Below, one piece after another: positions 8,032 through 17,629 of a stretch of DNA of 64,000 bases. Both the position numbers and the translations under genes were made by a program. Below the pieces are notes generated by a model that had not been told where the DNA came from, made no database searches, and saw only the letters and a program-made list of their open reading frames with translations. Source of the DNA: Candidatus Gastranaerophilales bacterium (GTDB lineage Bacteria > Cyanobacteriota > Vampirovibrionia > Gastranaerophilales > Gastranaerophilaceae); assembly GCA_944325315.1 (NCBI GenBank), contig CALVAA010000001.1:62001-126000 (forward strand), given 5' to 3'. The number at the start of each line of letters is the position of its first letter. Position 1 is the stretch's first letter.

Positions 8032-9137
8032 TGGGAACATTGATACTGCAAGACAGCACAGTGCTTAAAGGTAGTTCCTTCGGGGCAATAGGCGGGTTTG
8101 AAGGCGAGATTGTTTTTAATACTTCAATGACCGGTTATCAGGAAATTTTAACCGATCCAAGTTATGCAAAGCAAATTGTTGTTATGACATATCCTGAAAT
8201 TGGCAATTACGGTATAAACGATTTTGATTTTGAATCGGATGATCCTTCTTTGGTGGGTTTTGTTGTAAAGAACGCCTGCAAAACATACAGCCATTATAAA
8301 GCAAGAGAATCTTTGGGAGATTATTTGAAATCAAAAAACATAATAGCTCTAGAAGGGGTAGACACACGAAGTCTGGTTAAAAAAATCAGGGAATTTGGTA
8401 CAATGTCTGCTTTTATTACTTCAAATGATGTTGATAATGAATTTATAAAAAATAAAATTGAAGAATTGCAAACTTTTAAAATTAAATCGGATATTGTTTT
8501 GGATGTTAGTCCAAAAAGCAGATATATTTTTAATCCACAAGGACAAATTAATCTTGCCTTTATTGACTATGGAGCAAAAAGAGGAATTTTACAGTCTTTA
8601 GCAAAAAGAGACTGCAGAATAACGGTTTATCCGGCTACGGTTGAAGCTAAAGAAATTTTAGAAAACGACTATGATGCACTCTTTTTGTCTAATGGGCCGG
8701 GAGATCCCGCTGATTGTACTTTTCAGATAATGCAAATTAAACAGATGATGGGAAAAATTCCTATATTTGGAATTTGTCTCGGGTATCAATTGCTTGCTTT
8801 AGCATCAGGCGCAACGACTTACAAGCTAAAATACGGCCATAGGGGTGCTAACCATCCTGTTATTAATCTTGAAAATAATAAAGTAATGATGACAAGCCAA
8901 AACCACGGATATGCGGTAGATGTAAATAATATAACAAAATTTATGCGTCCTACATATAAAAATTTAAATGATGATACGCTTGAAGGTTTTGAAATATCTT
9001 CTTTAGGTGTTTATGCGGTTCAATTTCACCCCGAAGCAAACCCCGGGCCTGAAGATGCTTCTATTATTTTTGATGAATGGGTAAATATTGCAAAAAAAGA
9101 TATTGATAGAATTAACGAGGTAAAAAATGAAAGATAA
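8031..9137 (+). CDS. carA: carbamoyl phosphate synthase, glutaminase subunit
   Basis: A 368-residue class I glutamine amidotransferase. The N-terminal CPSase small-subunit domain (MTGYQEILTDPSY near 33-45) precedes the glutaminase with nucleophile C249 in GICLGYQ and the His-Glu pair H333/E335 in QFHPEA. It supplies ammonia to CarB. It overlaps carB by 11 nt. In this operon it serves pyrimidine synthesis; arginine genes are not in view. Confidence 0.96.
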   Translation: MGTLILQDSTVLKGSSFGAIGGFEGEIVFNTSMTGYQEILTDPSYAKQIVVMTYPEIGNYGINDFDFESDDPSLVGFVVKNACKTYSHYKARESLGDYLKSKNIIALEGVDTRSLVKKIREFGTMSAFITSNDVDNEFIKNKIEELQTFKIKSDIVLDVSPKSRYIFNPQGQINLAFIDYGAKRGILQSLAKRDCRITVYPATVEAKEILENDYDALFLSNGPGDPADCTFQIMQIKQMMGKIPIFGICLGYQLLALASGATTYKLKYGHRGANHPVINLENNKVMMTSQNHGYAVDVNNITKFMRPTYKNLNDDTLEGFEISSLGVYAVQFHPEANPGPEDASIIFDEWVNIAKKDIDRINEVKNER

Positions 9138-12100
9138 AACGCTTAAAAAAGTTCTTGTTATAGGCTCAGGTCCTATTGTAATAGGGCAGGCTGCGGAATT
9201 CGACTATGCCGGGGTTCAAGCTTGCAGAGCGCTAAAAGAAGAGCGTATTGAAATTGTCCTTGTTAATTCTAACCCTGCAACAATAATGACAGATGAAGAA
9301 ATTGCAAACAAAGTTTATATTGAACCCTTAACAATAGAGAGTCTTACAAAAATAATTAAAAAAGAACGCCCCCAAGGCTTAATTGCAACTTTGGGCGGTC
9401 AAACGGCGCTTAATTTGGCATGTGAGCTATATGACAGCGGCGTTTTAGAAGAGTATAACGTAAGAGTTTTGGGAACAGATATCGCTTCAATTAAAAAGGC
9501 GGAAGACAGAGAACTGTTTAAAAATTTAATGGAAGAAATAAATGAACCTATTCCGCAAAGCGAAATTGTTTCAAATTGGAATGATGCCTATGCTTTTAGC
9601 CAAAAAATCGGCTTCCCCATTATTATAAGGCCGGCGTTCACTCTTGGAGGCTCGGGAGGCGGAATTGCCCGCAATGAAAGAGAGTATGAAGAAATTGTTC
9701 ATTCGGGGCTTAGCCAGTCTCCGATTAATCAGGTTTTAGTTGAAAAGTCAATTGCGGGATATAAAGAAATTGAATACGAAGTAATCAGAGATGCTAATGA
9801 TACTTGCATAATCATTTGTAATATGGAAAATATTGATCCTATAGGAATTCATACAGGCGACAGCTTTGTTGTTGCCCCGAGTCAAACTTTGACAAATAAT
9901 GAATTCCAAATGCTAAGAACCAGTGCAATTAAAATTGTAAGAGCTCTAAAAATTGAAGGCGGATGCAATGTTCAATTTGCACTTGATACAATGTCAAATA
10001 AATATTATGTAATTGAAGTTAACCCGAGAGTTTCCCGCTCATCTGCTTTGGCTTCCAAGGCAAGCGGTTATCCGATTGCAAAAATAGCAACAAAAATTGC
10101 AGTCGGATATAAACTCCATGAAATTAAAAATTCAATTACCCAAAAAACAACAGCTGCGTTTGAACCGGCTTTGGATTATGTTGTTGTGAAAATTCCAAAA
10201 TGGCCCTTTGATAAGTTTTCAACAGGTGATAGAATTTTGGGAACTAAAATGAAAGCAACGGGAGAAATTATGGCCATTGGAAGAGAATTCAATTCTGCTT
10301 TTAAAAAAGCCGTAACTTCTCTTGAGGAAAGATACACAGGGCTTTTAAGAAGGGGGTTTGAAGAGCTTTCAAATGATGCATTGTTAAGTGAGCTGTATAT
10401 ACAAGATGACAGAAGAATTTTCAGACTTGCACAGGCAATATACAATAACAATGATATAAATAAACTATGCGCAATAACAAAAATAGACAAATGGTTTATA
10501 TCAAAAATTAAAGAAATTGTTGATTTAGAGCACGAGCTTACAAAAAGCAAGTTGAGTAAGGAACTTTATCTGAAAGCAAAAAAATGCGCTTTTTTGGATG
10601 AAGAAATTGCTCAGTTAACTCAAAGTACAATTGACTCTATTAAAAAGTTCAATATTAATGCTGCTTTTAGAATAGTTGACACCTGTGCCAGTGAGTTTGA
10701 GGCAGCAACGCCATATTTTTATTCAACATACGGTGAAGAATGCGAAGTTGAAGAATTTAAAGAAAAATATTCAAAAGACTACAAAAAACCAAAAGAAAAT
10801 ATTCTGGTTTTAGGTTCAGGTCCGATAAGAATAGGCCAAGGTATAGAATTTGACTATTGTTCAGTCCATGCTTCGCTTGAACTTATTAAAAACGGGTATG
10901 AATCAATTATGGTAAATTCAAACCCGGAAACTCTTTCTACAGATTTTGATATAGCAACAAGATTATACTTTGAACCTATGAATGCTGAATATATTATGAA
11001 CATTATAAAAAAAGAAAATCCCAAAGGTGTTCTGGTTCAATTTGGAGGACAAACCGCTATAAATTTGGCTGAAAAGTTAAGCCAAGAAGGCGTTAAAATA
11101 CTCGGGACAAGTTTGGAGAGTATTAATGCGGTTGAAGACAGAAAAGTTTTTGAAAGACTTTTAAAAGAATTAAATATCCCCCAGCCTAAAGGCTGTGCTG
11201 TTACTTCAACAACGCAAGCCTTAAATGCGGTAAAAGAGCTCAATTATCCTGTTCTTGTCCGTCCGAGTTATGTTATAGGCGGAAGAGGAATGCAGGTTGT
11301 TTATAATGATGATGAGTTATTAACATATATTTCAGAAGCATTTAAGTTTTCAAACGAACACCCTGTTTTAATTGATCAATATTTGGAAGGTCAAGAAGTT
11401 GAACTTGATGCTATTTCAGACGGCAGAGACATATTAATTCCAGGAATTTGCGAGCACATCGAAAGAGCCGGTGTGCATTCCGGAGATTCAATGAGTATTT
11501 ATCCGAGTCAAAATATTTCAAGAAAAAATGAAAAAATTCTTGTTCAATATGCAACAAAAATTGCACGAAAATTAAATATTAAAGGGTTAATGAATATTCA
11601 ATTTATTATTAAAGACGATAAAGTTTATGTAATTGAAGTTAATCCGAGAGCCTCAAGAACAGTACCTATCATGAGCAAGGTTACCGGAGTTCCTATGGTT
11701 AATATTGCGCTAAGTGCAATACTTGGAAAATCTATAAGAAGAGCAGGTTATGGCGTGGGATTGTATAAAAAATCAAATCTTGTTTCGGTTAAAATGCCTG
11801 TTTTTTCTTGGCAAAAACTAAACAGAATAGATCCCGCACTTGCCCCTGAAATGAAGTCTACAGGAGAAGTTTTAGGAGTTGATACAACGTATAAGAAGGC
11901 TTTGTATAAAGCATTTCTTGCAGGCGGATATAAGTTTTCAAAATCTAAACAAAGGGTTTTGGTTTCTCTTAATGACCACTGTAAAAAGCCGGCATTGCCG
12001 ATTATTAAAAAACTTTTTAAACAAGGCTTTTTCATAATGGCAACCTGGGGAACGCATAAGTTTCTTGAAAAAAACGGTATTCCGTCTAAAATGATAGAAA

Positions 12101-12366
12101 AATTTATGATTGATAAGCTTCAAAAGCGTATGAAAAACGGGCGTTTGAGCTTCATTATCAATACACCAACTACAGGTAAAAATTCTCAAAATTCAGGTTT
12201 TCAAATCAGGACAATAGCTCAAATGTACAATATTCCAAGCTTTACTTCAATAGATACCGCCAATGCATTTTTAACCGCATATAAGGTTTTTGACAGAAGC
12301 ACGGTTTTGGATTATGACACAATTAATAACTACCGGAAGAAAAAATTTCTTGATATATTTAAATAA
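9127..12366 (+). CDS. carB: carbamoyl phosphate synthase, large subunit
   Basis: A 1079-residue protein with two homologous ATP-grasp halves: carboxyphosphate synthesis (about 1-400) and carbamate phosphorylation (about 555-930), joined by the oligomerisation domain. Paired motifs such as GSGPIVIGQAAEFDYAG and GSGPIRIGQGIEFDYCS mark each half, and IEVNPR.SR occurs in both. The last 140 residues form the MGS-like allosteric domain (VLVSLNDHCK...MATWGTHKFLE), where UMP inhibition is expected from the family. Last gene of the biosynthetic block. Confidence 0.97.
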   Translation: MKDKTLKKVLVIGSGPIVIGQAAEFDYAGVQACRALKEERIEIVLVNSNPATIMTDEEIANKVYIEPLTIESLTKIIKKERPQGLIATLGGQTALNLACELYDSGVLEEYNVRVLGTDIASIKKAEDRELFKNLMEEINEPIPQSEIVSNWNDAYAFSQKIGFPIIIRPAFTLGGSGGGIARNEREYEEIVHSGLSQSPINQVLVEKSIAGYKEIEYEVIRDANDTCIIICNMENIDPIGIHTGDSFVVAPSQTLTNNEFQMLRTSAIKIVRALKIEGGCNVQFALDTMSNKYYVIEVNPRVSRSSALASKASGYPIAKIATKIAVGYKLHEIKNSITQKTTAAFEPALDYVVVKIPKWPFDKFSTGDRILGTKMKATGEIMAIGREFNSAFKKAVTSLEERYTGLLRRGFEELSNDALLSELYIQDDRRIFRLAQAIYNNNDINKLCAITKIDKWFISKIKEIVDLEHELTKSKLSKELYLKAKKCAFLDEEIAQLTQSTIDSIKKFNINAAFRIVDTCASEFEAATPYFYSTYGEECEVEEFKEKYSKDYKKPKENILVLGSGPIRIGQGIEFDYCSVHASLELIKNGYESIMVNSNPETLSTDFDIATRLYFEPMNAEYIMNIIKKENPKGVLVQFGGQTAINLAEKLSQEGVKILGTSLESINAVEDRKVFERLLKELNIPQPKGCAVTSTTQALNAVKELNYPVLVRPSYVIGGRGMQVVYNDDELLTYISEAFKFSNEHPVLIDQYLEGQEVELDAISDGRDILIPGICEHIERAGVHSGDSMSIYPSQNISRKNEKILVQYATKIARKLNIKGLMNIQFIIKDDKVYVIEVNPRASRTVPIMSKVTGVPMVNIALSAILGKSIRRAGYGVGLYKKSNLVSVKMPVFSWQKLNRIDPALAPEMKSTGEVLGVDTTYKKALYKAFLAGGYKFSKSKQRVLVSLNDHCKKPALPIIKKLFKQGFFIMATWGTHKFLEKNGIPSKMIEKFMIDKLQKRMKNGRLSFIINTPTTGKNSQNSGFQIRTIAQMYNIPSFTSIDTANAFLTAYKVFDRSTVLDYDTINNYRKKKFLDIFK

Positions 12367-12380
12367 AATAGAATTTGGGA

Positions 12381-12386
12381 TATAGT
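12381..12386 (+). promoter_or_regulatory. -10-like box directly before the Clp-N repeat gene
   Basis: TATAGT at 12381-12386 ends exactly 6 nt before the ATG at 12393, with a weak TTTAAA 17 nt upstream (12358-12363). It may give a leaderless transcript in addition to read-through from carB. Confidence 0.35.
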
Positions 12387-12392
12387 AAAAAT

Positions 12393-13754
12393 ATGTTTGA
12401 AAAATTTACACAAAAAGCAATAGATGTAGTACAATCTGCGCAGAATTTTGCACAGGAATTTTCCCACAATAAAGTTTTATCGGATCATCTTTTTTTGGGG
12501 CTTGTATTCCAGTGCAAAGGAGTACAAGCTAAAATTTTAAATTTTGACAAAATTGATTTTGGAAAACTTTCAACTGAAGTAAGCTATACTTTGGACAACA
12601 ATAAAAATTCAAACAACAACAGAATAATTTTTTCTCTTGAAGCAAGGGAAATTTTAAAAAAAGCAGTAGAGCTTTCAGTTGAATTGAATTCAAAATTTGT
12701 AATGCCGCAACATATTGCCCTTGCAATATTTCAAAACAAAGACTGCGGTGCTTATAAAATTATAAAAAAATTTGGTTTAGATGAAGAAAAAATTATTGTA
12801 AATTTAAAAAGAATTTTAGACAAAAGCTCCGATATTAAAACAATTCATCCCGAAATTGAAATTGAAAACACCCAACTGTTGAATATTAATGATTTTTTCA
12901 GAGAAAAAATAATATCCGATATTTTATCAAATGCGCAATCAAAACTATCGGCAAAAGGCTATGAGATTTTAGGGAGTGAACAATTGCTTCAGTCTGTTTT
13001 GGATAACAACGGGTATGAAATTGTAAAAATATTAGAAAAATATTCAATAAATTCCGAAGTTTTTACGAATGAGCTTTCAAAGTTTCACACCAGAAAAGAC
13101 GAATTTGAAAATTCCGAAAAACAGATAATATTTACCCCAAACGCTTTCAAGGCGCTTTTGTTAGCGCTTGATTATGCCAAAGAATCCGGAAGTGCAGGAA
13201 TACAGCCTGAGCATGTTGTTTTAGGGATATTGAAATCCAAAAGCGGAATTGCATATAAAATTCTTTCGAAATATATTCCAAATACGGTTGATTTTGAAGA
13301 TATTGTTATGAAAAAAATGAATGACAAAATACCTGAAACCCTTGCGATATTAAGGCTTGCCAGAATTGAAGCGTTGAATATGGAATCTTCTGCAATTGGA
13401 ACGGAAATGATTCTTTTAGGCATTCTTTCTTATGGAATAGGAATTGCATCCGATGTTTTAAGGAGACTTGGCATTAATTTGAAAGATGCAAGATGCGAAG
13501 TTGAAAAACTTATAAAACCCCAAAAAGATATTAAAAATTTGTCATATAGCCCAAGAGCAAAAAAAATGCTGGAAGTGGCTTATGAAACCGCAAAAGAACA
13601 TAAAAGAGCAAAAATAAAATCAGAAAATTTGCTCTATGGAATAACAAAAATGCCAAATTGTCTTGCGATGAAAGTTTTGGTTAATTTAGGAACAGATGTC
13701 TTAGAGCTTCAACAAGGAATAAAGCAAGAGCTTTTAGGCGGAATGGACTTATAA
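12393..13754 (+). CDS. protein built only of Clp N-terminal repeats
   Basis: A 453-residue protein starting like ClpC (MFEKFTQKAIDVVQSAQNFA), with six Clp-repeat-like units in three pairs (about 1-60, 78-145, 168-230, 245-310, 313-375, 383-450). Clear copies include HLFLGLVF, PQHIALAIF, PEHVVLGIL, TEMILLGIL and SENLLYGI. There is no Walker A, AAA+ domain or M domain. Clp N-domains dock substrates and adaptors on the unfoldase, so this could be a free adaptor, decoy or arginine-phosphate-type reader; that role is inference. ATG 12393 is preferred to the TTG at 12375 because family members begin MFExFT. It lies 26 nt after carB. Confidence 0.85.
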   Translation: MFEKFTQKAIDVVQSAQNFAQEFSHNKVLSDHLFLGLVFQCKGVQAKILNFDKIDFGKLSTEVSYTLDNNKNSNNNRIIFSLEAREILKKAVELSVELNSKFVMPQHIALAIFQNKDCGAYKIIKKFGLDEEKIIVNLKRILDKSSDIKTIHPEIEIENTQLLNINDFFREKIISDILSNAQSKLSAKGYEILGSEQLLQSVLDNNGYEIVKILEKYSINSEVFTNELSKFHTRKDEFENSEKQIIFTPNAFKALLLALDYAKESGSAGIQPEHVVLGILKSKSGIAYKILSKYIPNTVDFEDIVMKKMNDKIPETLAILRLARIEALNMESSAIGTEMILLGILSYGIGIASDVLRRLGINLKDARCEVEKLIKPQKDIKNLSYSPRAKKMLEVAYETAKEHKRAKIKSENLLYGITKMPNCLAMKVLVNLGTDVLELQQGIKQELLGGMDL

Positions 13755-13807
13755 TAAAATTTTATTAAAATCAATCTTGCTCAATTATAACTAGTATAAG
13801 CGGATGA

Positions 13808-13835
13808 TTGAAAAAAGAAAATATAATTATATAAT
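13808..13835 (+). promoter_or_regulatory. promoter before the 38-residue small membrane protein
   Basis: TTGAAA at 13808-13813, a 16-nt spacer and TATAAT at 13830-13835. The next ATG (13842) is 6 nt downstream, so the expected transcription start falls on it. Confidence 0.6.
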
Positions 13836-13841
13836 CAATCT

Positions 13842-13958
13842 ATGCTTAAAACAATGATTAGTGAGATTTGGAATAACCTGCATCCTATGATGCATTTTTG
13901 GATTGTTATCAGCTCTGTCGGAGTTCTGACTCTTTACGGTTTGATGTGCGGCATGTAG
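13842..13958 (+). CDS. small single-span membrane protein, 38 residues
   Basis: ATG at 13842, TAG at 13956-13958. The N-terminal half holds an amphipathic stretch with Trp, His and Met (EIWNNLHPMM); residues 19-36 are a hydrophobic span (FWIVISSVGVLTLYGLM), followed by CGM. No ribosome site is present, but a well-formed promoter ends 6 nt before the ATG, so a leaderless mRNA is likely. The Phe content (one residue) argues against a Phe-sensing leader peptide for pheT. Function unknown. Confidence 0.5.
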   Translation: MLKTMISEIWNNLHPMMHFWIVISSVGVLTLYGLMCGM

Positions 13959-14130
13959 CTTTTAAATGACACTATAAGGGCAAGTGCGGAAAATTTCGTT
14001 TTTGTTTTTTCTGGTGATTTTTCGCTAAACCGGTAAAGCCGGCTACTTTAAAAAGCGTGAAGCGGAATATTTAAATCTTAAAATCAGCCGGACTCAGGAA
14101 TATATCTGTGAGTGTTTGCACTCTTTTTTT
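13959..14130 (+). ncRNA. candidate structured RNA or leader with terminator, upstream of pheT
   Basis: About 170 nt without an open frame, ending in a GAGTG (14110-14114)/CACTC (14119-14123) hairpin and seven T. CCGGCT (14039-14044) can pair with AGCCGG (14086-14091), while CCGG at 14030-14033 could instead pair with CCGG at 14039-14042, so two alternative folds are possible. CACT (13970-13973) can pair with AGTG (13983-13986). No known riboswitch consensus, T-box or SRP motif was recognised. It could be the 3' part of the small-protein mRNA, a separate small RNA, or a pheT attenuator. Confidence 0.35.
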
Positions 14131-14144
14131 CTTGAGAATATAAT
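14115..14144 (+). promoter_or_regulatory. possible promoter for pheT-galE
   Basis: TTTGCA at 14115-14120, an 18-nt spacer and TATAAT at 14139-14144. It overlaps the terminator hairpin, so pheT could be started anew after upstream transcription stops. Confidence 0.4.
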
Positions 14145-14177
14145 AATATAGAAAGCTAGTAAAAAGGAATTAATAAA

Positions 14178-16643
14178 ATGCAGGTTTCACACGAATGGTT
14201 AAATGAATTTGTTGATTTAGAAGGCATAAGCCCTGAAGAAATTTCATACAAACTTACAATGTCAGGACTCGAAGTTGAAGAAATTGAATACAAAAAACCT
14301 GCTTTTTCAAATATCAGAACAGCAAAAATAATAAAAATTGAAAATCATCCAAATGCCGATAAGCTTCACCTTGTAACTGTAGATTTAGGCGGAGTTGAAA
14401 AACGGGTTGTATGCGGAGCACAAAATATTGAAGCCGGTCAAATTGTTCCTTATGCAACAGTGGGTTCTAAAGTTTTAGACAGAAAAACAGGCGAAAGTTT
14501 TGAACTGACTCCCATAGCAATCAGGGGCGTCGAATCTCAAGGGATGCTATGTTCACAAGATGAACTTGGTTTAGCTGATTTACAAGAGGAAGACGGTATT
14601 TTAATTTTGAATAGAATTTATGACAATGTTGAACTTAATATTCCTCTTGAAAAATTAATGAATTTGGAAGATGAAATAATTTATCATACAGCACCGACAG
14701 CAAATCGTGGAGACGAAGCAAGCGTAATTGGAATAGCAAGAGAATTGTCTGCATTATTTAATCGAAAGTTGAAATTTGAAAAACCGCAATTAAAAAATGA
14801 AGGCAGTACGGATTTTCAAGTTGAAATTAAAGACTATGAAATTTGCAAGTATTACAGTATCGCTGTTTTAAAAAATTTAAAAATAAAGCCTTCTCCCGAG
14901 TTTATCCAAAGAAGAATCACAGCTGCCGGCATGCGACCGATTAATAATATTGTAGATATTACAAACTATGTTATGCTTGAATTGGGAACACCGCAGCATG
15001 CTTTTGATTTGGATAAATTAAATAATTATCTTTGTGTAAGATATGCCTTTGAAAACGAGACTTTGACTACAATTGATGAAGTCGAAAGAAAATTAATTCC
15101 AAACCAAACGGTAGTAATTGCTACGAAAGAAAATCCGGTTTGTCTTGGCGGTGTTTTTGGAGGATTTAACTCTGAAATTGATTCAAATACCAAAAATATA
15201 GCGCTGGAAGCAGCATATTTTACTCCTCATACAAACAGAAAATCCGCTCGTAGTGTCGGATACCGCTCAGATGCATCAAGCAGGTATGAAAGAGGAGTAG
15301 ATATTGAAATGATTGCTTCTGCTATGTATCGCTCTGTTGAATTGTTGAAAAAATATGCCGACGCTGAATTTATAGGTATTTCTAAAACAGGATGCGATAA
15401 ACCAGACGATATCACTATAACTTTAAGAAATTCGGAAATTAAGAGAATTTTGGGAATTGATATACCGCAAGAAACTCAAATCGAAATACTTCAAAATCTT
15501 GGCTTTGAACTTTTAGGAAAAAATGAAATTGCAGCAAAATATAAAACTCCAAGCTACAGGTGTAATGATGTCACAAGAGAAATTGATTTAATTGAAGAGG
15601 TATCAAGAATAGAAGGTTTTGATAAAATTACCCCCGAACTTCCGAATATTTCCGAAGGTGCTTATATTAACAATGATTCTAAAATTATCAAGACTATAAA
15701 CAACACAATGCTTGCTTATGGGTTTGATGAAATAATAACAAGCTCTCTTGTGGGAAGAAATCTTTGCAATATGTATTTAAATCCTCTCGATGAAGAAGTA
15801 AAAATTGAAGTTTTAAATCCACACAGTGAAGACTATGCAATTTTAAGGCAAAGCCTTAGCCCAAGTCTTCTTGAAGTTGTGAAAAACAATTTTGACAACG
15901 GTCAGAAGAATTTCAGAATGTATGAAGTCGGAAAAACATACATTCAAAAAAATACACCCAACGAAAATGAATCCGGTGCAATTGAAATAAGAAAACTTTC
16001 AGGATGCATTTTCGGCAGTACCAGAAATGACTTATACAATAAAAAACAAGATGATTTCTTTACATTAAAAGGCGCTTTAGAAGGTCTGTTTGAAAAATTA
16101 GGACTTCTAAAAAGGATTGTTTTTGCTCCATTTGAACAAAATGACAGACAAAACTATGAATTTATTCATCCGGCGCAAGGTGCAACTGTTTCAATTTTGG
16201 GTAAAAACAAAGAGCCAGTTGGTTTTATAGGTAAATTGCATCCGGTTTTAGCAGATAAATTAAAATTTAATCAGCCTTTATATCTTTTTGAAATCAATTT
16301 AGAAGATATAATTTCGTCTGTTGTATTAAGTGATACAAAGTATAAAAAAATATCTGTTTTTGGATCTGTCCAAAGAGATATTGCATTTGTTGCGCCAAAG
16401 GATATAACAATTGAGGAATTGAATAAAGCTATTAAAAAATCGGCCGATAAAAATATATTTAAATCTTCAAAAATATTTGACATTTATTCAGGTGCCGGTA
16501 TTGAAGAAGGTAAAAAATCTTTTGCTTTCAGAATCACTTTACAAGATGAAAACAAGACTTTGACAGATGAAATCATTCAAAATGAAATAAATAAAATCAA
16601 ATCAGGGCTTGAAAAGCAAATTATAGGACTGGTTTTAAGATGA
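14178..16643 (+). CDS. pheT: phenylalanyl-tRNA synthetase beta subunit
   Basis: An 821-residue protein of full family length. In order: EMAP-type tRNA-binding domain (about 40-150, ending ...GIRGVESQGMLCS), B3/B4 editing domain (about 205-370), B5 domain (about 400-470), the inactive synthetase-like core (to about 690) and a C-terminal ferredoxin-like anticodon domain (about 725-820, FGSVQRDIAFV). The partner pheS is not adjacent. AAGGAA at 14163-14168 sets the start. The stop overlaps the galE start. Confidence 0.96.
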   Translation: MQVSHEWLNEFVDLEGISPEEISYKLTMSGLEVEEIEYKKPAFSNIRTAKIIKIENHPNADKLHLVTVDLGGVEKRVVCGAQNIEAGQIVPYATVGSKVLDRKTGESFELTPIAIRGVESQGMLCSQDELGLADLQEEDGILILNRIYDNVELNIPLEKLMNLEDEIIYHTAPTANRGDEASVIGIARELSALFNRKLKFEKPQLKNEGSTDFQVEIKDYEICKYYSIAVLKNLKIKPSPEFIQRRITAAGMRPINNIVDITNYVMLELGTPQHAFDLDKLNNYLCVRYAFENETLTTIDEVERKLIPNQTVVIATKENPVCLGGVFGGFNSEIDSNTKNIALEAAYFTPHTNRKSARSVGYRSDASSRYERGVDIEMIASAMYRSVELLKKYADAEFIGISKTGCDKPDDITITLRNSEIKRILGIDIPQETQIEILQNLGFELLGKNEIAAKYKTPSYRCNDVTREIDLIEEVSRIEGFDKITPELPNISEGAYINNDSKIIKTINNTMLAYGFDEIITSSLVGRNLCNMYLNPLDEEVKIEVLNPHSEDYAILRQSLSPSLLEVVKNNFDNGQKNFRMYEVGKTYIQKNTPNENESGAIEIRKLSGCIFGSTRNDLYNKKQDDFFTLKGALEGLFEKLGLLKRIVFAPFEQNDRQNYEFIHPAQGATVSILGKNKEPVGFIGKLHPVLADKLKFNQPLYLFEINLEDIISSVVLSDTKYKKISVFGSVQRDIAFVAPKDITIEELNKAIKKSADKNIFKSSKIFDIYSGAGIEEGKKSFAFRITLQDENKTLTDEIIQNEINKIKSGLEKQIIGLVLR

Positions 16644-17629
16644 TACTTATAACCGGTGGCGCAGGATATATCGGCAGTCATTGTGCTGTTAATTTTATTG
16701 AAAATGCTGTTGATGATATTTTAATTTTTGACAATCTTTCAACAGGACATATTGAAACAATAGAAAAGCTCCGGGAAATTGATAGAAATGTCAAATTTAT
16801 AAAAGGTGATCTTAAAAATAAAGATGATATTGATTCAGTTTTTAAAAACTACAAAATAGATTGCGTTATACACTTTGCGGCATTTTCTATTGTATCTGAA
16901 AGCATGACAAATCCTTCAATTTATTATAAAAACAATGTTTTGGGAACTTTAAATCTTTTGGATTCGATGGTTGAAAATAAAGTCTTAAAAATTGTATTTT
17001 CATCAACCGCTGCAGTATATGGAGAGCCAGATTATACCCCAATTGATGAAGACCATTCCAAGAGTCCGGAAAATACTTACGGAAAAACAAAACTTATAAT
17101 AGAAAATATTATGGATGACTACGACAGAGCTTATAATCTGAAATCTATAAAGCTAAGATACTTTAACGCCTTTGGGGCTGACAAAGAAGCCAGATTTGGT
17201 GAATGGCATAAGGTTGAAACGCATCTTTGTCCAAATATTATAAAAGCAGGAATTAAAGGTGAAACTTTTAAAATTTTTGGAGATGATTATAATACAAAAG
17301 ATAAAACCGCAATAAGAGACTATGTTGATGTTGAATCTTTGGCCGAAGCGCATAGGCTTGCTTATTTATATTTAAAAGAAAAAAATACTTCAAATGTCTT
17401 TAACCTGGGTTCTCAAAAAGGTTTTAGCATATATGAAATTTTAAAAGCAGTAAATAAAGTTTTAGCCAAAGAAGTTAAATATGAAGTTTATCCCAAAAGA
17501 CAAGGTGATCCTGAGGTTTTGATTGCTGATATTAAAAAAGCAAACGAAATATTGCATTGGAAAAATGAATTTTCAGTTGAAGATTCAATCCGAAAAGCCT
17601 TCAATTGGCACAAAAAACAAAAGTTATAA
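16640..17629 (+). CDS. galE: UDP-glucose 4-epimerase
   Basis: A 329-residue extended short-chain dehydrogenase. The NAD-binding GGAGYIGS is at residues 5-12, the strand-5 SSTAAVYG is near 120, and YGKTK supplies the catalytic Tyr-x3-Lys. It interconverts UDP-glucose and UDP-galactose for envelope glycans. It overlaps pheT by 4 nt and its 3' end overlaps the convergent gene at 17624 by 6 nt. Confidence 0.93.
   Translation: MILITGGAGYIGSHCAVNFIENAVDDILIFDNLSTGHIETIEKLREIDRNVKFIKGDLKNKDDIDSVFKNYKIDCVIHFAAFSIVSESMTNPSIYYKNNVLGTLNLLDSMVENKVLKIVFSSTAAVYGEPDYTPIDEDHSKSPENTYGKTKLIIENIMDDYDRAYNLKSIKLRYFNAFGADKEARFGEWHKVETHLCPNIIKAGIKGETFKIFGDDYNTKDKTAIRDYVDVESLAEAHRLAYLYLKEKNTSNVFNLGSQKGFSIYEILKAVNKVLAKEVKYEVYPKRQGDPEVLIADIKKANEILHWKNEFSVEDSIRKAFNWHKKQKL

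Noticed and set aside
14000-14177. T-box riboswitch for pheT
   Set aside because: No GGUGG-type T-box bulge, no stem I specifier and no tandem Phe codons were found.
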